Source of the DNA: Thermosphaera sp.
GTDB lineage: Archaea > Thermoproteota > Thermoprotei_A > Sulfolobales > Desulfurococcaceae
NCBI GenBank assembly: GCA_038827615.1
Contig: JAWBNK010000001.1
Coordinates: forward strand, 620,290-684,289
DNA: 64,000 nt
Direction: 5' to 3'
Shown: positions 27,974 through 36,883 of the stretch, in pieces
Numbering within the stretch: the first letter of the stretch is position 1
Layout of the letters: each line of letters begins with the position of its first letter
Made by a program: the position numbers and the translations under genes
The notes under the pieces: generated by a model
What the model saw: the letters and a program-made list of their open reading frames with translations, nothing else
Databases searched by the model: none
Told to the model about the DNA's origin: nothing

Positions 27974-29393
27974 GCAAGTCGCGCTAGAGCTACAGGATTT
28001 ATGGGCGAAGTATCCTAAGGGAGGATGGGTTCTAAAGGGTTTGAATCTAAAAGTTTGCGAGGGCGATGTCGTCCTCATAGTGGGAACCACTGGGTCGGGG
28101 AAGACAACGCTAGCGAGAGTGCTAAACGGTACCGCTCAACCAGTATACGGAGTAGAGGTGAGAGGAGTCTACAGGATAAGAGGAGAGAATGCGTTATTGA
28201 AAAATCCATTCGAGCTCTCGAAAAGGGTCCACGTAGTTTCACAGAACCCCTACCTCCACTTCATAAACTTCATCCTTGAGGACGATTTGAAGGATTATAT
28301 AAGAAAAATTCATGGAGACGGGGTCGCCGAAAGGTTTTTGGAGAAAATCCTGACTACTTTCCATTTAAACGAACTCCGGAACAGGTATTTCTACCAGTTA
28401 TCCGGGGGTCAGGCCAGGAGGGCTGCCACCGCTAAGGCCTTTATTCCAGACCCCCAGGTACTAGTCTTCGACGAGCCGTTCATGTGGCTGGATGATAAAG
28501 GCGTGAACGAGTTCCTTGACATGCTTAACCTTCTACGGAGGCTGGGTAAGACTATAGTTGTGTTCGAACACCGTTTCCAACGAGTCGCAAGATTTTTCGA
28601 CAAATTCTATGTTTTGAAGCAGGGAGTTCTCGAGGAAGCCGACTTCCAGGCCCTTTACCAGTCTGTAAAGGACAAAGCAACCAGCCTCAACCCCTCTATA
28701 CCGACGCCCCCCACGCCAGGGGAGGTCTTGGTAGACCTGGAGGACCTGGCTTTCGGCTATGAGGGAGAACTACTTAGAAACATCCGCCTCACAATTCGCC
28801 GCGGAGAGGGAGTTCTCATCACGGGGTCTAACGGGGCGGGCAAGTCAACACTCTTGAAAATAATATCAGGATATTTGAAGCCGTGGAGCGGGAGGGTGAG
28901 AGTGAAGGGGCGAATCATATATGTTCCCCAGCAAGTTGCTCTTTTCTACACGGAGGAGACGCTGAGGGACGAGGTCTTAAGGCTCTGCCAAGCCTCAGGC
29001 GGCGGGGAGCGGTGCATGGGTAGAGCCGTTTCCGCTCTCGAGGAGGCTGGGCTCGACCCTAGTAGGCCGCCGTCTCAGTTATCCTATGGTCAGATGGTTA
29101 AAGCCGCAGTGATCTTAGCGGCTTGGGCGGGTTCGGCAGATATACTGCTGCTTGACGAGCCCTTCAGCGGGCTCACCTATGTCGACAGGGCAAGACTCAT
29201 AAGCCTGCTCTCATCTCTCCCCGCAGCTAAGATCCTGACTACCAGCACCACGGAGCTCACGAGCTTGATGAGGAACTGGAGGATTTTAATGCTCGAGAAC
29301 GGGGAGCTTAAAACCCCTGAGAAGGCTGAAAAGGAGGTCGACGCCCTGGTTAGCATTGAGTTGGCGAGGAGGCTACTGGGTGACGCTGCGTGA
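27966..29393 (+). CDS. ECF transporter ATPase, two fused ABC domains
   Basis: 475 residues with two ABC domains. First: Walker A GTTGSGKTTLA near residue 40, signature LSGGQARRAA, Walker B VLVFDEPFMWLD and switch EHRF. Second: Walker A GSNGAGKSTLL near 289, an altered signature LSYGQMVKAA, Walker B ILLLDEPFSGL, and a switch region reading TTSTTE in place of a His. The second site is therefore likely less active. It overlaps the S-subunit gene by eight bases and the T-subunit gene by four. Confidence 0.88.
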   Translation: MAKQVALELQDLWAKYPKGGWVLKGLNLKVCEGDVVLIVGTTGSGKTTLARVLNGTAQPVYGVEVRGVYRIRGENALLKNPFELSKRVHVVSQNPYLHFINFILEDDLKDYIRKIHGDGVAERFLEKILTTFHLNELRNRYFYQLSGGQARRAATAKAFIPDPQVLVFDEPFMWLDDKGVNEFLDMLNLLRRLGKTIVVFEHRFQRVARFFDKFYVLKQGVLEEADFQALYQSVKDKATSLNPSIPTPPTPGEVLVDLEDLAFGYEGELLRNIRLTIRRGEGVLITGSNGAGKSTLLKIISGYLKPWSGRVRVKGRIIYVPQQVALFYTEETLRDEVLRLCQASGGGERCMGRAVSALEEAGLDPSRPPSQLSYGQMVKAAVILAAWAGSADILLLDEPFSGLTYVDRARLISLLSSLPAAKILTTSTTELTSLMRNWRILMLENGELKTPEKAEKEVDALVSIELARRLLGDAA

Positions 29394-30085
29394 TCAGGGA
29401 TTTAGCCGAGCTCCTAACCATTAAGCCCTCGTCAAAGTCGTTCGGACTCGTAACTAGAGTAACAACCCCTTTATCCGTGATCATTTTCTCCCTGGCCGCC
29501 GCATCACTGAAAGGGCCGTCTCAGCCGTGGTTCTACCTTCTAGCCTTGGTCTTCACCGGCTCACTGCTGGCTTACTCGACAGGTCTTTCGAAGCTGTTCA
29601 AAGGAATACAGCTTATATTGTTATTCATAGCGTTAGGGGTTTTAGTAAACATTATATCTATAGTCACCGGCCTAACCCCTTTGAGCATTGAAAAGATTTT
29701 AATAGGGGCCGTGAGGCTGTCAACCATAGCGTTTTCAGCCATACTGCTAGTCCAGTGGGTGAGGATCGAGGAATGGATGTATCTCCTGAGTAAAGCCGGA
29801 TTGAACAATGTGGCGAGAGCGCTGGCTTTATCCATAATTCAGTTGCCTCTAACCCTTGCCGCCTTCAGCGAGGCATCACTGTCCATAAGGCTCAAGTACG
29901 GGGGAAGGAATATTGCAAGAATGCTTCACCCTCTAATACTCCACGCGCTCTACACTGCTAGAAACATTAGTGAATCACTATTGATCTACGGCTTCCCCGA
30001 GCCCGCGAAACCAGTGCTGTTCAGAAGAAGCGATGTTCTCCTCATAGCGCAGTTGATCGGGCTGGGGTCCGTGGCTTTAATCTAG
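29390..30085 (+). CDS. ECF transporter T subunit (EcfT)
   Basis: 231 residues with about five membrane segments. The cytoplasmic part contains ALSIIQLPLTLAAFSEASLSIRLKYGG, equivalent to the coupling helices of EcfT, but the usual A-R-G motif is weakly conserved. The GTG start overlaps the ATPase stop (GTGA). It is the last gene of the RibU-like operon; its stop overlaps the convergent pilin-like gene by four bases. Confidence 0.78.
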   Translation: MIRDLAELLTIKPSSKSFGLVTRVTTPLSVIIFSLAAASLKGPSQPWFYLLALVFTGSLLAYSTGLSKLFKGIQLILLFIALGVLVNIISIVTGLTPLSIEKILIGAVRLSTIAFSAILLVQWVRIEEWMYLLSKAGLNNVARALALSIIQLPLTLAAFSEASLSIRLKYGGRNIARMLHPLILHALYTARNISESLLIYGFPEPAKPVLFRRSDVLLIAQLIGLGSVALI

Positions 30086-30531
30086 GGGAGCGTTATCATT
30101 GTTCTATACTGGATGGGTGCGTTGGTCTCCAGCAGTAATTCGATGATCTGGCCTGAAGTAAAGCTTAAATTACAGTCGCTGCCGCCCCTTAGTGAAACAA
30201 CTATTTCCCTGGACTCGCCTGCGGGCACTATTACTGGTAGGTCGACCTCCGATACCGAATCCCCCTCGACAATGAAGGTTTTGAAATGGCATTTCAACCC
30301 GTTAATGTAGTAACCGTGAACCTCTAAGTCAGCATCCCCCTTGTTCTTAACCAGGAGAGATACGTCGAAGCCGCCGTCCCTCCTAGCGATAGCGTAGACC
30401 CTATAGTCGTACGAGGGGAAGCCTCCCGTGAACGCGAAGACGTTGCTGTACCAGAGCCCGGCGAGAAGGGCAATTATCGACGCTACGGTTATCATCGTTA
30501 TCGTGAGCGCCTTGTTCACAGTAAGCACCAT
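30082..30531 (-). CDS. pilin-like membrane-anchored protein lacking the ISPV motif
   Basis: 149 residues. One N-terminal hydrophobic helix (residues 9-33) is followed by a beta-rich domain that parallels the two pilins upstream: VSLLVKNKGDADLEVHGYYING, a P-A-G-E-S block, CNLSFTSGQIIELLLETN, and a C-terminal YRTMITLP. Unlike those pilins the N-terminus lacks the ISPV prepilin-peptidase context. It may be a divergent pilin or an anchored cap. A TTTAAATA box at about 30552-30559 places the transcript start near the ATG (leaderless). Confidence 0.6.
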   Translation of the reverse strand: MVLTVNKALTITMITVASIIALLAGLWYSNVFAFTGGFPSYDYRVYAIARRDGGFDVSLLVKNKGDADLEVHGYYINGLKCHFKTFIVEGDSVSEVDLPVIVPAGESREIVVSLRGGSDCNLSFTSGQIIELLLETNAPIQYRTMITLP

Positions 30532-30562
30532 TTAAAAATCTATTAAAAAAGGTATTTAAACC

Positions 30563-30691
30563 TTGCTGAAATGGGACATAAGTGGGCTTGATCCCGAATC
30601 ATCCGAGGCCGGTGGAGTCGAAAAGGTCTCGCAGTCGATCATGACGCGTGAAGCCCCGGTTCCTGCTACCGGGGATGGGAGGAGGGAGTGG
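30563..30691. other. GC-rich intergenic stretch with a perfect hairpin
   Basis: This spacer between two pilin genes is unusually GC-rich for an intergenic region here. It contains an exact stem CCCCGGT (30654-30660) and ACCGGGG (30668-30674) around a seven-base loop, 18 bases after the stop of the upstream pilin gene. A symmetric TATTTAAACC near 30552 could drive transcription on either strand. It may be a 3' structure controlling pilin mRNA or a small RNA; nothing in it matches a tRNA or a clear C/D box RNA. Confidence 0.35.
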
Positions 30692-31147
30692 TTACCGTAA
30701 CTGAATGCTCTGAGGATACTCCATTCCCGATGAAGTTATAATAGTGATCTCAACCATTTGGCCGGGAGTAAAGTGGATCCCGCATGATTCTTGACTCTTA
30801 AGAATGAACCGGAGGGTGACCCGGTCGCCAGGCCCGAGGTGGTAGTTAGCACCCCCGGCAGGGTAGGTTGCCCTGCCGCTGCTCCCTTCGAAATGCACGA
30901 TAATATCGCATACCCTGCGGTTCACCATGACTTTAATAATGCTCGTCGTCCTCGTACCAATGTTTTTAACATCCACCGTGACGCTCCAACCCCCCTCAAC
31001 TGGAACATTATATGAGGAAATGATCTCCAAATCCCGGCTCGACTCAACGCTCGTCAAGGTAGAAGCCCACATGGCGAAGGCCATGGAGACGGCTATTGCA
31101 ACCGCAACCAAGATAACCGTGGCTACCACGGGGCTAATCCCGCGCAT
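30692..31147 (-). CDS. type IV pilin-like protein
   Basis: 151 residues. The N-terminus RGISPVVATVILVAVAIAVSMAFAMWAS is a classic archaeal pilin N-domain: short charged leader, cleavage context before ISPV, then a hydrophobic helix that also serves as assembly core. The rest is a beta-sandwich-like domain with VTVDVKNIGTRTTSIIKVMVN, a Gly-rich loop, and the shared end block HFTPGQMVEITIITSSGMEYP. It is the middle of three related genes. No assembly ATPase, platform or peptidase gene is in the window. Confidence 0.82.
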   Translation of the reverse strand: MRGISPVVATVILVAVAIAVSMAFAMWASTLTSVESSRDLEIISSYNVPVEGGWSVTVDVKNIGTRTTSIIKVMVNRRVCDIIVHFEGSSGRATYPAGGANYHLGPGDRVTLRFILKSQESCGIHFTPGQMVEITIITSSGMEYPQSIQLR

Positions 31148-31192
31148 GAAAACACCATTAAAACTAATCCGAGAGTAGTTAGGAAAAAAACA

Positions 31193-31615
31193 TTATGGAA
31201 GAGTAACCATCTTCGGATACTCCTTACCGCTAGCCGTGTGAATCTTAATCTCAACCTGCTGGCCAGCACTAAATCCTGATTTAGTCAGAGTGATTTCTAT
31301 AGTCTCATTCTCTCCGGTTTTAACGGTGAAGGGCTTATTTGGAGTGTAATTGGCGCCATTCACGGAATCTATCGGGACACCATTTATAAATATCTCATCG
31401 ATCGTCGCATCAGCCGTGCCTTTGTTTTCTACTTTCAACTCGATCTTCCATCCGACGTTCTCCAGAGTTGATGCATAGGCGTATGTGATTTGTAGGTTTT
31501 CTACTGTTGTGAATCCTCCCACTATTCCTGTTAGCCATAGGGCGACTGCTATTGAAATGGCGATTGCGACTGCTACGATTATGACTGTAGCTATGACTGG
31601 AGAGATAGCCTTCAT
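31193..31615 (-). CDS. type IV pilin-like protein
   Basis: 140 residues from the second ATG (31615): KAISPVIATVIIVAVAIAISIAVALW is the pilin N-domain. The beta domain follows the same plan as its neighbour (IELKVENKGTADATIDEIFING, then GFSAGQQVEIKIHTASGKEYPKMVTLP). A GGTG nine bases before ATG 31615, and a TATA box at 31651-31660 that puts the transcript start near 31629, favour this start over ATG 31630 five codons upstream. First gene of the pilin group, with its own promoter. Confidence 0.82.
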   Translation of the reverse strand: MKAISPVIATVIIVAVAIAISIAVALWLTGIVGGFTTVENLQITYAYASTLENVGWKIELKVENKGTADATIDEIFINGVPIDSVNGANYTPNKPFTVKTGENETIEITLTKSGFSAGQQVEIKIHTASGKEYPKMVTLP

Positions 31616-31730
31616 ATAGGGGTACACCATATATTATATTAATAGCCTTATGTATAAAAAGGTTTTGAGGACGTAAGCAGGGTTTTCAGCGGGAGGGCAG
31701 GAGTTTCCAGAGAGCTGGAGGGCTTTTTCG

Positions 31731-32954
31731 TCAGGATATTTTGGAGAGGATGGTGTTTACTTCGTCCGCGAACTCTGCCTGGTGTGCGAGGATGATCTTG
31801 TCCCCGGGCTTAAGGACTAGGTTTTTAGCCAGCGGGTGGGCTATCCACTCCTGCCCGCTCTTCACCGCTAGTATCGAGCCCCCGTACTTTCTCAGCCACA
31901 GGGAGAGCTTGTCTAAGTGGATTTCCTTCTTCACCGTCACGGTTTTCAACGCCTCCCCTATGGTTTCGAATACTTTCCTGAAGACCTCGGAGTAGTCCTC
32001 GGGCATCTCGCCCAGCATCTGTGTAATGTGGCTTATGGTGTTGCTCGCGTCGGCAACGTCCTCAAGCTCCTTCAGCAAGGTGGTCAAGCCTAAATGGGTC
32101 GCGGAATCTATCCTGCCGAAGCACTCTCTCAGAGCGTCCAGGACCTGTAGGTGCTTCCAGTCGACGTAGACTTCGAGGTCTTCAACCTCCTGGATGATCC
32201 CGGGGTTAGCCTCCATGAGCGTGTAGTGTGCGAGGTCTACCATCAACCTGGTGAACTCCTTCAGCTCGATGATGCCTTTCACCAGGGGCTCGGCCTCCCT
32301 GTAGTGGAGCGGCTGCTCCTGAACCTCTACTCCCTTGTCCCTTAGGAACCTGTAAACGTTTTCCTTGAACCCCCTCACGTATATCCTGCTCCCCTTGGGT
32401 ATGGTCTCCTGTAGCGAAGGAGCGATCCTCCACCCTCTCTCGTTGATAACTAGTATCACGTCCACGGGGTATCTGTCAGTGATGTCGATGACCCTGACGT
32501 CCTCGGTCAGCTCAAACGGAGCTATGACTTCACCCTCCGTGTAGTAGAGGATGTTTTCCTGCCGTATGCCCGTTTTATACCCGGTTAACAGCATGTAGAC
32601 GATGTCCTTCACCGAGTCAACGATCGTATCCATTGATGAAGCATAATAGTATGCTAGTAGAACCGCGTAGCTTCCTTCCTTGCTCCTACCGTAGGCTAGG
32701 CTGGTGTGAATGATGAACTGGCCTATGAGCTCGTCAATACTCTTATTGATGTCGAGAACTCTCATGGCAGTATCGTTGTCGCCTGAAAAATAGGAGTAGA
32801 AGGCTAAGTCCAGGGCTATGTCCGACTGAAGCCAGATGCTGTTCAAGACTTCTCTCACGGGCTTCGGCTGATACGTTATCTTAACTGTTTTATCGTGGAA
32901 TAACCTGTGAACATCGGGAGGGATTCTTTGACTCACCACGGATTCCTCAAACAA
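31731..32954 (-). CDS. PhoU-like/TrkA_C domain protein, probable transporter regulator
   Basis: 407 residues. A PhoU-like helical region (about 30-140) is followed by a TrkA_C (RCK_C) domain (VDVILVINERGWRIAP near 165-200). A second PhoU-like helical region (220-345) and a second TrkA_C domain (GGSILAVKSGQEWIAHPL, ending near 405) complete the chain. This duplicated PhoU-TrkA_C plan is known in uncharacterised archaeal proteins. The gene is divergent from an MgtE-type transporter, so a ligand-sensing or gating role for that transporter is a reasonable inference. Confidence 0.72.
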   Translation of the reverse strand: MFEESVVSQRIPPDVHRLFHDKTVKITYQPKPVREVLNSIWLQSDIALDLAFYSYFSGDNDTAMRVLDINKSIDELIGQFIIHTSLAYGRSKEGSYAVLLAYYYASSMDTIVDSVKDIVYMLLTGYKTGIRQENILYYTEGEVIAPFELTEDVRVIDITDRYPVDVILVINERGWRIAPSLQETIPKGSRIYVRGFKENVYRFLRDKGVEVQEQPLHYREAEPLVKGIIELKEFTRLMVDLAHYTLMEANPGIIQEVEDLEVYVDWKHLQVLDALRECFGRIDSATHLGLTTLLKELEDVADASNTISHITQMLGEMPEDYSEVFRKVFETIGEALKTVTVKKEIHLDKLSLWLRKYGGSILAVKSGQEWIAHPLAKNLVLKPGDKIILAHQAEFADEVNTILSKIS

Positions 32955-33084
32955 TACAATACTATACTTCGCGCGTTTTTAAACCCTCTCAGCGATAATG
33001 AAGTGTAATTATATATCCGGAGCAGTGAATATTTTACTTTGAAGAACCTGGAAGGAGCGCTGATAGGGAGCATGGGCGATAGTT

Positions 33085-34233
33085 TTGCTGAACAAGAGGA
33101 CGAGGAGGCTTTTAATATCGCTTGGGACACTCGGCGTTGGAGAAGTAATTGCAGGGTTAACTCTGCAGACTAGCATTGAAATCCTTGCCCTATACCCTGT
33201 TTTCCTAATGTTGATCCCGGGACTCATGGACATGAGGGGAGATGTGTACGGTGCTCTCGGGTATAGGCTGACGACCGCCCTCCACATAGGTGAGGCTGAG
33301 CCGAGAATCCTCACCAAGTATAACTTGTACAACGTGCTAACTGGTTACTCGGTCACCGTCATAGCCACGCTCGCCATAACTATCCTATCATACGCTATCT
33401 CGGTCTCGTTAAGAGTTGAAACCCCCGACTTAATCACGCTATCCTTCATATCCGTTTCATCCAGCACACTCGTATACTTGATTCTCACCCCGGTGACGAC
33501 TATTTCAATCATATACTTGTTTAAAACAGGTAGGGATCCAACAGACTTCGTGGCATCCATTGTAACCGGGGTTGGAGACGCTTTAACGCCTTTCACATTC
33601 ATCACCGTATCCCTGCTGTTTGAAGCAATACCAGCTTATATGAGAGCGCTGGTTGTCTCCCTGTTATTGTCCTTAGGGTTGGTTTTCACATACGCGTTAT
33701 GGCGGGGGGATGAGGGTAGACCCCTCTTCGAAAACGCAGTCTCCTCCGTGGCCGCATCCTTTGGAAGCAGCCTGGGAGGGTTGGCCTTAGCGACGAGGAC
33801 TGCTACTCTCTTGAGACTGCCTCTTATCCTAGGCTCCCTTCCAGCCTTCAACGCTCTGCTTGGAGCCGCTACCGGCATTTTCGGGAACGATCTCAGCATA
33901 AAACTCCACCTCGGCTCTCACAGCCCTCTGAGAAGCCAGCTTCAAACCCTGAGGCAAGTTGGCTTGACCACGTTTACAGCAATCATCCTGAGCATAATCG
34001 TAGTCTCAGCGCTCACTTCAACGCCTGTGGGCGAAGTCGTCCTGAGCGCTCTGATACTCGCAGTTGCCTACCCGCTCATCTTCACGCTAGCATCGCTCCT
34101 CACGTATTATCTAACAAAGACTTCGTTCACTAAAGGGTGGAACCCGGACAACATTGTCTTCCCGCTAATGACGACTTTTGTTGATTTAACGGGCCCGATA
34201 GTTATCTCTTCAATAGCTTTAACAGTGGTTTAA
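33085..34233 (+). CDS. MgtE-type (SLC41-like) divalent cation transporter
   Basis: 382 residues with ten membrane segments in two MgtE repeats. Each begins with a related motif: LIPGLMDMRGDVYGALGYRL with TALHIG, and AFNALLGAATGIFGNDLS with KLHLG. Pore-type acidic residues are present in IVTGVGDALTPFT and TTFVDLTGP. The N-terminal cytoplasmic N and CBS domains of bacterial MgtE are absent. Sensing could be supplied by the divergent PhoU/TrkA_C protein. The start TTG at 33085 is uncertain: a stop lies in frame at 33064, and an ATG at 33072 opens a different short frame. Confidence 0.82.
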   Translation: MLNKRTRRLLISLGTLGVGEVIAGLTLQTSIEILALYPVFLMLIPGLMDMRGDVYGALGYRLTTALHIGEAEPRILTKYNLYNVLTGYSVTVIATLAITILSYAISVSLRVETPDLITLSFISVSSSTLVYLILTPVTTISIIYLFKTGRDPTDFVASIVTGVGDALTPFTFITVSLLFEAIPAYMRALVVSLLLSLGLVFTYALWRGDEGRPLFENAVSSVAASFGSSLGGLALATRTATLLRLPLILGSLPAFNALLGAATGIFGNDLSIKLHLGSHSPLRSQLQTLRQVGLTTFTAIILSIIVVSALTSTPVGEVVLSALILAVAYPLIFTLASLLTYYLTKTSFTKGWNPDNIVFPLMTTFVDLTGPIVISSIALTVV

Positions 34234-34236
34234 AAA

Positions 34237-35460
34237 CTACGGTGTAAGCTCCCTCAGGAGCTCGCCAATACGCCTAACTCCCTCATCGATCAACTCCGTT
34301 TTCGCCATCGAGAAGTTCAACCGAACCACGTTCCTACCGGAGTCGTCAGTGTAGAATGGCGTTGCAGGTATCGCCGCTACATCGTATTTCTCCAGTAACA
34401 TGTCTGTGAACTGGGGGGCTTCAAGGCCTCTCGGCAACCATATCAGGATGAACATGCCTGCAACCGGTTTCGTATATTTGATGCCGGGTAGGTGGCGTTC
34501 TATCGCCTTGATCATCAGGTCGCGCTTGACCCTGTAGGTTTCAATCGCCCTCTCCTTCACCAGCTTGAAAACCTTGTTTCTCAACACCTCGAGCACAAGG
34601 TACTGCATCGGAACCGGGGGGCACATGTCCATAGGTCCCTTAGCCATCTTAGCCTTCTCGATAATCTCTGAGGGAGCTTCTATCCAGCCTATTCTCAACC
34701 CTGTACCCAAAACCTTGCTGAATGATCCAACGTAGATGACTCTACCCTCATCGTCGATTGCTCTAATCGGCTTAACGTTAATCGGCTCATACAGCAAGTG
34801 ATTGTACGCTGCGTCCTCGACGACGAGTATGTCGTACTTGCTAGCTACCTCTAAAACCTGCTTCCTCCTATCAGGGTCTAGGGTCAAGCCCGAAGGGTTC
34901 TGCCCCGTTGGAATAGTATATAGGAGTTTGACCTTCCTCCCCTCTCTTCTCAACCTCGCGAGCGTGTTCTCCAGCTCCTCGGGAATCAAGCCTTTATCAT
35001 CCATTGAAATCCCTTTGACTTGGACGCCGTAGTGCTTCCAAACAAGTAATGTGTTAACATATGAAGGGTTCTCCGTCAGGACTATGTCGCCAGGGTCGAG
35101 CAAGAGCCTCCCAATGATGTCGATCGCCTGGGAGCCTCCCAGCGTGACCACTACGTTATCTGGAGCTGTATTAACGCTCTCGAACTCCTTCATGAACGAT
35201 GCTATCTCGTTTTTCAACTCCAATACTCCGTCAGCGGGTGAGTAGTTCCCAATAATCCTTATCTTCTTGAACAAGTCCGAAAGGATCCCTGCGTAAAGCT
35301 CCCTCGGAATAACATCGGGGTCCGGCTCTCCCGCTGCAAAGGATATCACGGGTCTAGTCTTCGACTTGACGGCTATCTTGCTGACCATCTCCCGAATAGG
35401 GCTGGGCTCAATCAGATTTGCCCTACTACTCAGGAATTTATGGTAGTCCGGTTTAGACAT
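34237..35460 (-). CDS. class I/II PLP aminotransferase (aromatic/2-aminoadipate type)
   Basis: 407 residues of fold type I. It carries SFAAGEPDPDVIP near the start, NYSPADGVLELK, TLGGSQAIDIIGRLLLDPGD, the substrate and cofactor residues in YTIPTGQNPSG and VVEDAAYNHLLY, and the PLP lysine in SFSKVLGTGLRIGW. C-terminal NVVRLNFS holds the substrate Arg. This is the MocR/LysN-like subgroup that in archaea uses aromatic amino acids, kynurenine or 2-aminoadipate. It is a single gene convergent with the MgtE gene, with three bases between them. Confidence 0.88.
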   Translation of the reverse strand: MSKPDYHKFLSSRANLIEPSPIREMVSKIAVKSKTRPVISFAAGEPDPDVIPRELYAGILSDLFKKIRIIGNYSPADGVLELKNEIASFMKEFESVNTAPDNVVVTLGGSQAIDIIGRLLLDPGDIVLTENPSYVNTLLVWKHYGVQVKGISMDDKGLIPEELENTLARLRREGRKVKLLYTIPTGQNPSGLTLDPDRRKQVLEVASKYDILVVEDAAYNHLLYEPINVKPIRAIDDEGRVIYVGSFSKVLGTGLRIGWIEAPSEIIEKAKMAKGPMDMCPPVPMQYLVLEVLRNKVFKLVKERAIETYRVKRDLMIKAIERHLPGIKYTKPVAGMFILIWLPRGLEAPQFTDMLLEKYDVAAIPATPFYTDDSGRNVVRLNFSMAKTELIDEGVRRIGELLRELTP

Positions 35461-35531
35461 AAGTATTCACATGTTAAGTAATGTCATGTCAGATATATAA
35501 GATGAACAAGTATGCGACAATAGGTTTAATG

Positions 35532-36047
35532 CTAGTCGGGCCTCAACACGGTTTCATCCTCGACGGTGAACTTATTTCTAGCCAAGTGAAGGATGAAACC
35601 ACTGCCAGGAATAGGCTCGTCCTGGTGAAACGCGTTCTCGTCAAACGAGTACGCGACAACCTCTCCTATGAACAGCGTATGGTCTCCGTAATCATGACTT
35701 CCAACTACCCTGCACTCGAGGTTCGCAACAGCCTCTTTAACCGAGGGAACGCCGATGAGTCGTGAATTCTCCAATGTGATTTTCATTTCAGATAGTTTCC
35801 CGGGGCCGCTCCTCGTACCTGCAATCCAGACTTCCCTCAGGAGCTTAATGGTCGGCACGCTTAAGACAAACTCCTTGTACCTGGTTATCAACTTATGCGT
35901 GTACCTCTTGGGCGATATTGAAACGCTGAGCATGAACGGGTCTGCTGAAACCATTGTAACCCAGTCAGCCGCCATGACGTTTACCTCCTCGCCGATCCTG
36001 CCGGAAACTATGAGGAATGTTCTTAACGGGTATAGAAGCCTCTTCAA
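35532..36047 (-). CDS. flavin reductase-like FMN-binding protein
   Basis: 171 residues of the split-barrel FMN-binding family. NVMAADWVTMVSADPFMLSVSISPKRYTH is the flavin-binding block (N-x-M-T/A-x-x-W then S-x-x-P), and TRYKEFVLSVP with SHDYGDHTLFIGEVVAY follow in the usual order. Likely reduces FMN with NAD(P)H or acts as a small flavoprotein. No partner oxygenase is nearby. Confidence 0.82.
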   Translation of the reverse strand: MKRLLYPLRTFLIVSGRIGEEVNVMAADWVTMVSADPFMLSVSISPKRYTHKLITRYKEFVLSVPTIKLLREVWIAGTRSGPGKLSEMKITLENSRLIGVPSVKEAVANLECRVVGSHDYGDHTLFIGEVVAYSFDENAFHQDEPIPGSGFILHLARNKFTVEDETVLRPD

Positions 36048-36124
36048 TGTCCCACCTCTCTATCAGTGAGGATTAGGCGAGTTTATATTGGTTACCTCCT
36101 TAGGGGTGAGGGGTAGCGGAGGCT

Positions 36125-36772
36125 TTAGATCTGCTTAAGCCAAGCCAGTATTATGAGCCTTAAGTACTCGCCGGCTACTTGGCAGGTGTCAACGCTATCC
36201 TCTAAGTCCTTGTTTAAATCGTGAATAAGTATCGATATCGTGAAAGGCTTTAACCTCTCGGATAGAGAGAGAAGCAATCCCCTGTTGGAAATATCCAGTG
36301 CATCAGCCTTCTCCTCATAATCCGACAGCAACTTGATGTCCTCCAATGCCTTGTCTAAATCGCCCTCTATGGTTTTACGCGCCGCACTTATCAACTGCTG
36401 AACAGATTTTATAGAGATCTTGCTGATCTCGACTATTCCCTTTCTAATCTCGGATGGAGTCTCAAGGAAGGGTAGAATAGTGAGCTCCCTGGAAGCCTCT
36501 TTTATTCGATCCCCAATAGCGTCAACTCGTAAAATAAAGTTCAGCAAATCCTCCTTCAAGGATGCTTCCAAGCGGGCTGAGACTATTAACTCTTCAAGCT
36601 TGGTCCTGATCTCCTTCCCTTTCTCTTCAAGCCTCATAACTTCAGCGAGCTTAACCCTTGCCTCACCGATCATGAGGTTGTCGAGGAACTCTAGTGATGA
36701 GTTGAAGCTTTTCACAATCTTCTCCAAGTTTAAGAGGAATTCCATCATCAGCTCTATAGTATCCTCTGACAA
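36125..36772 (-). CDS. DUF47/PhoU-like helical protein
   Basis: 215 residues, nearly all helical with acidic heptads (LAEVMRLEEKGKEIRTKLEEL, then DLLNFILRVDAIGDRIKEASREL), the layout of DUF47/PhoU-like proteins with E-x-x-x-D metal-binding pairs. In many genomes DUF47 sits next to a PiT phosphate permease; here the PiT gene is 15 kb away. Probable phosphate-transport accessory, inferred from family. Confidence 0.75.
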   Translation of the reverse strand: MSEDTIELMMEFLLNLEKIVKSFNSSLEFLDNLMIGEARVKLAEVMRLEEKGKEIRTKLEELIVSARLEASLKEDLLNFILRVDAIGDRIKEASRELTILPFLETPSEIRKGIVEISKISIKSVQQLISAARKTIEGDLDKALEDIKLLSDYEEKADALDISNRGLLLSLSERLKPFTISILIHDLNKDLEDSVDTCQVAGEYLRLIILAWLKQI

Positions 36773-36883
36773 GATGTCTGCAAGCTTAATCGTTCATCCC
36801 TCTACTAAACATTAGTCAAGGATTGTTTAAAATAGTTTTAGAAACAGTAGAAATATTTTCCCGAGCATTATATCATTGACACA

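Noticed and set aside
35481-36069. two plus-strand frames across the flavin reductase gene
   Set aside because: They overlap a minus-strand gene with clear FMN-binding motifs and show no family features.
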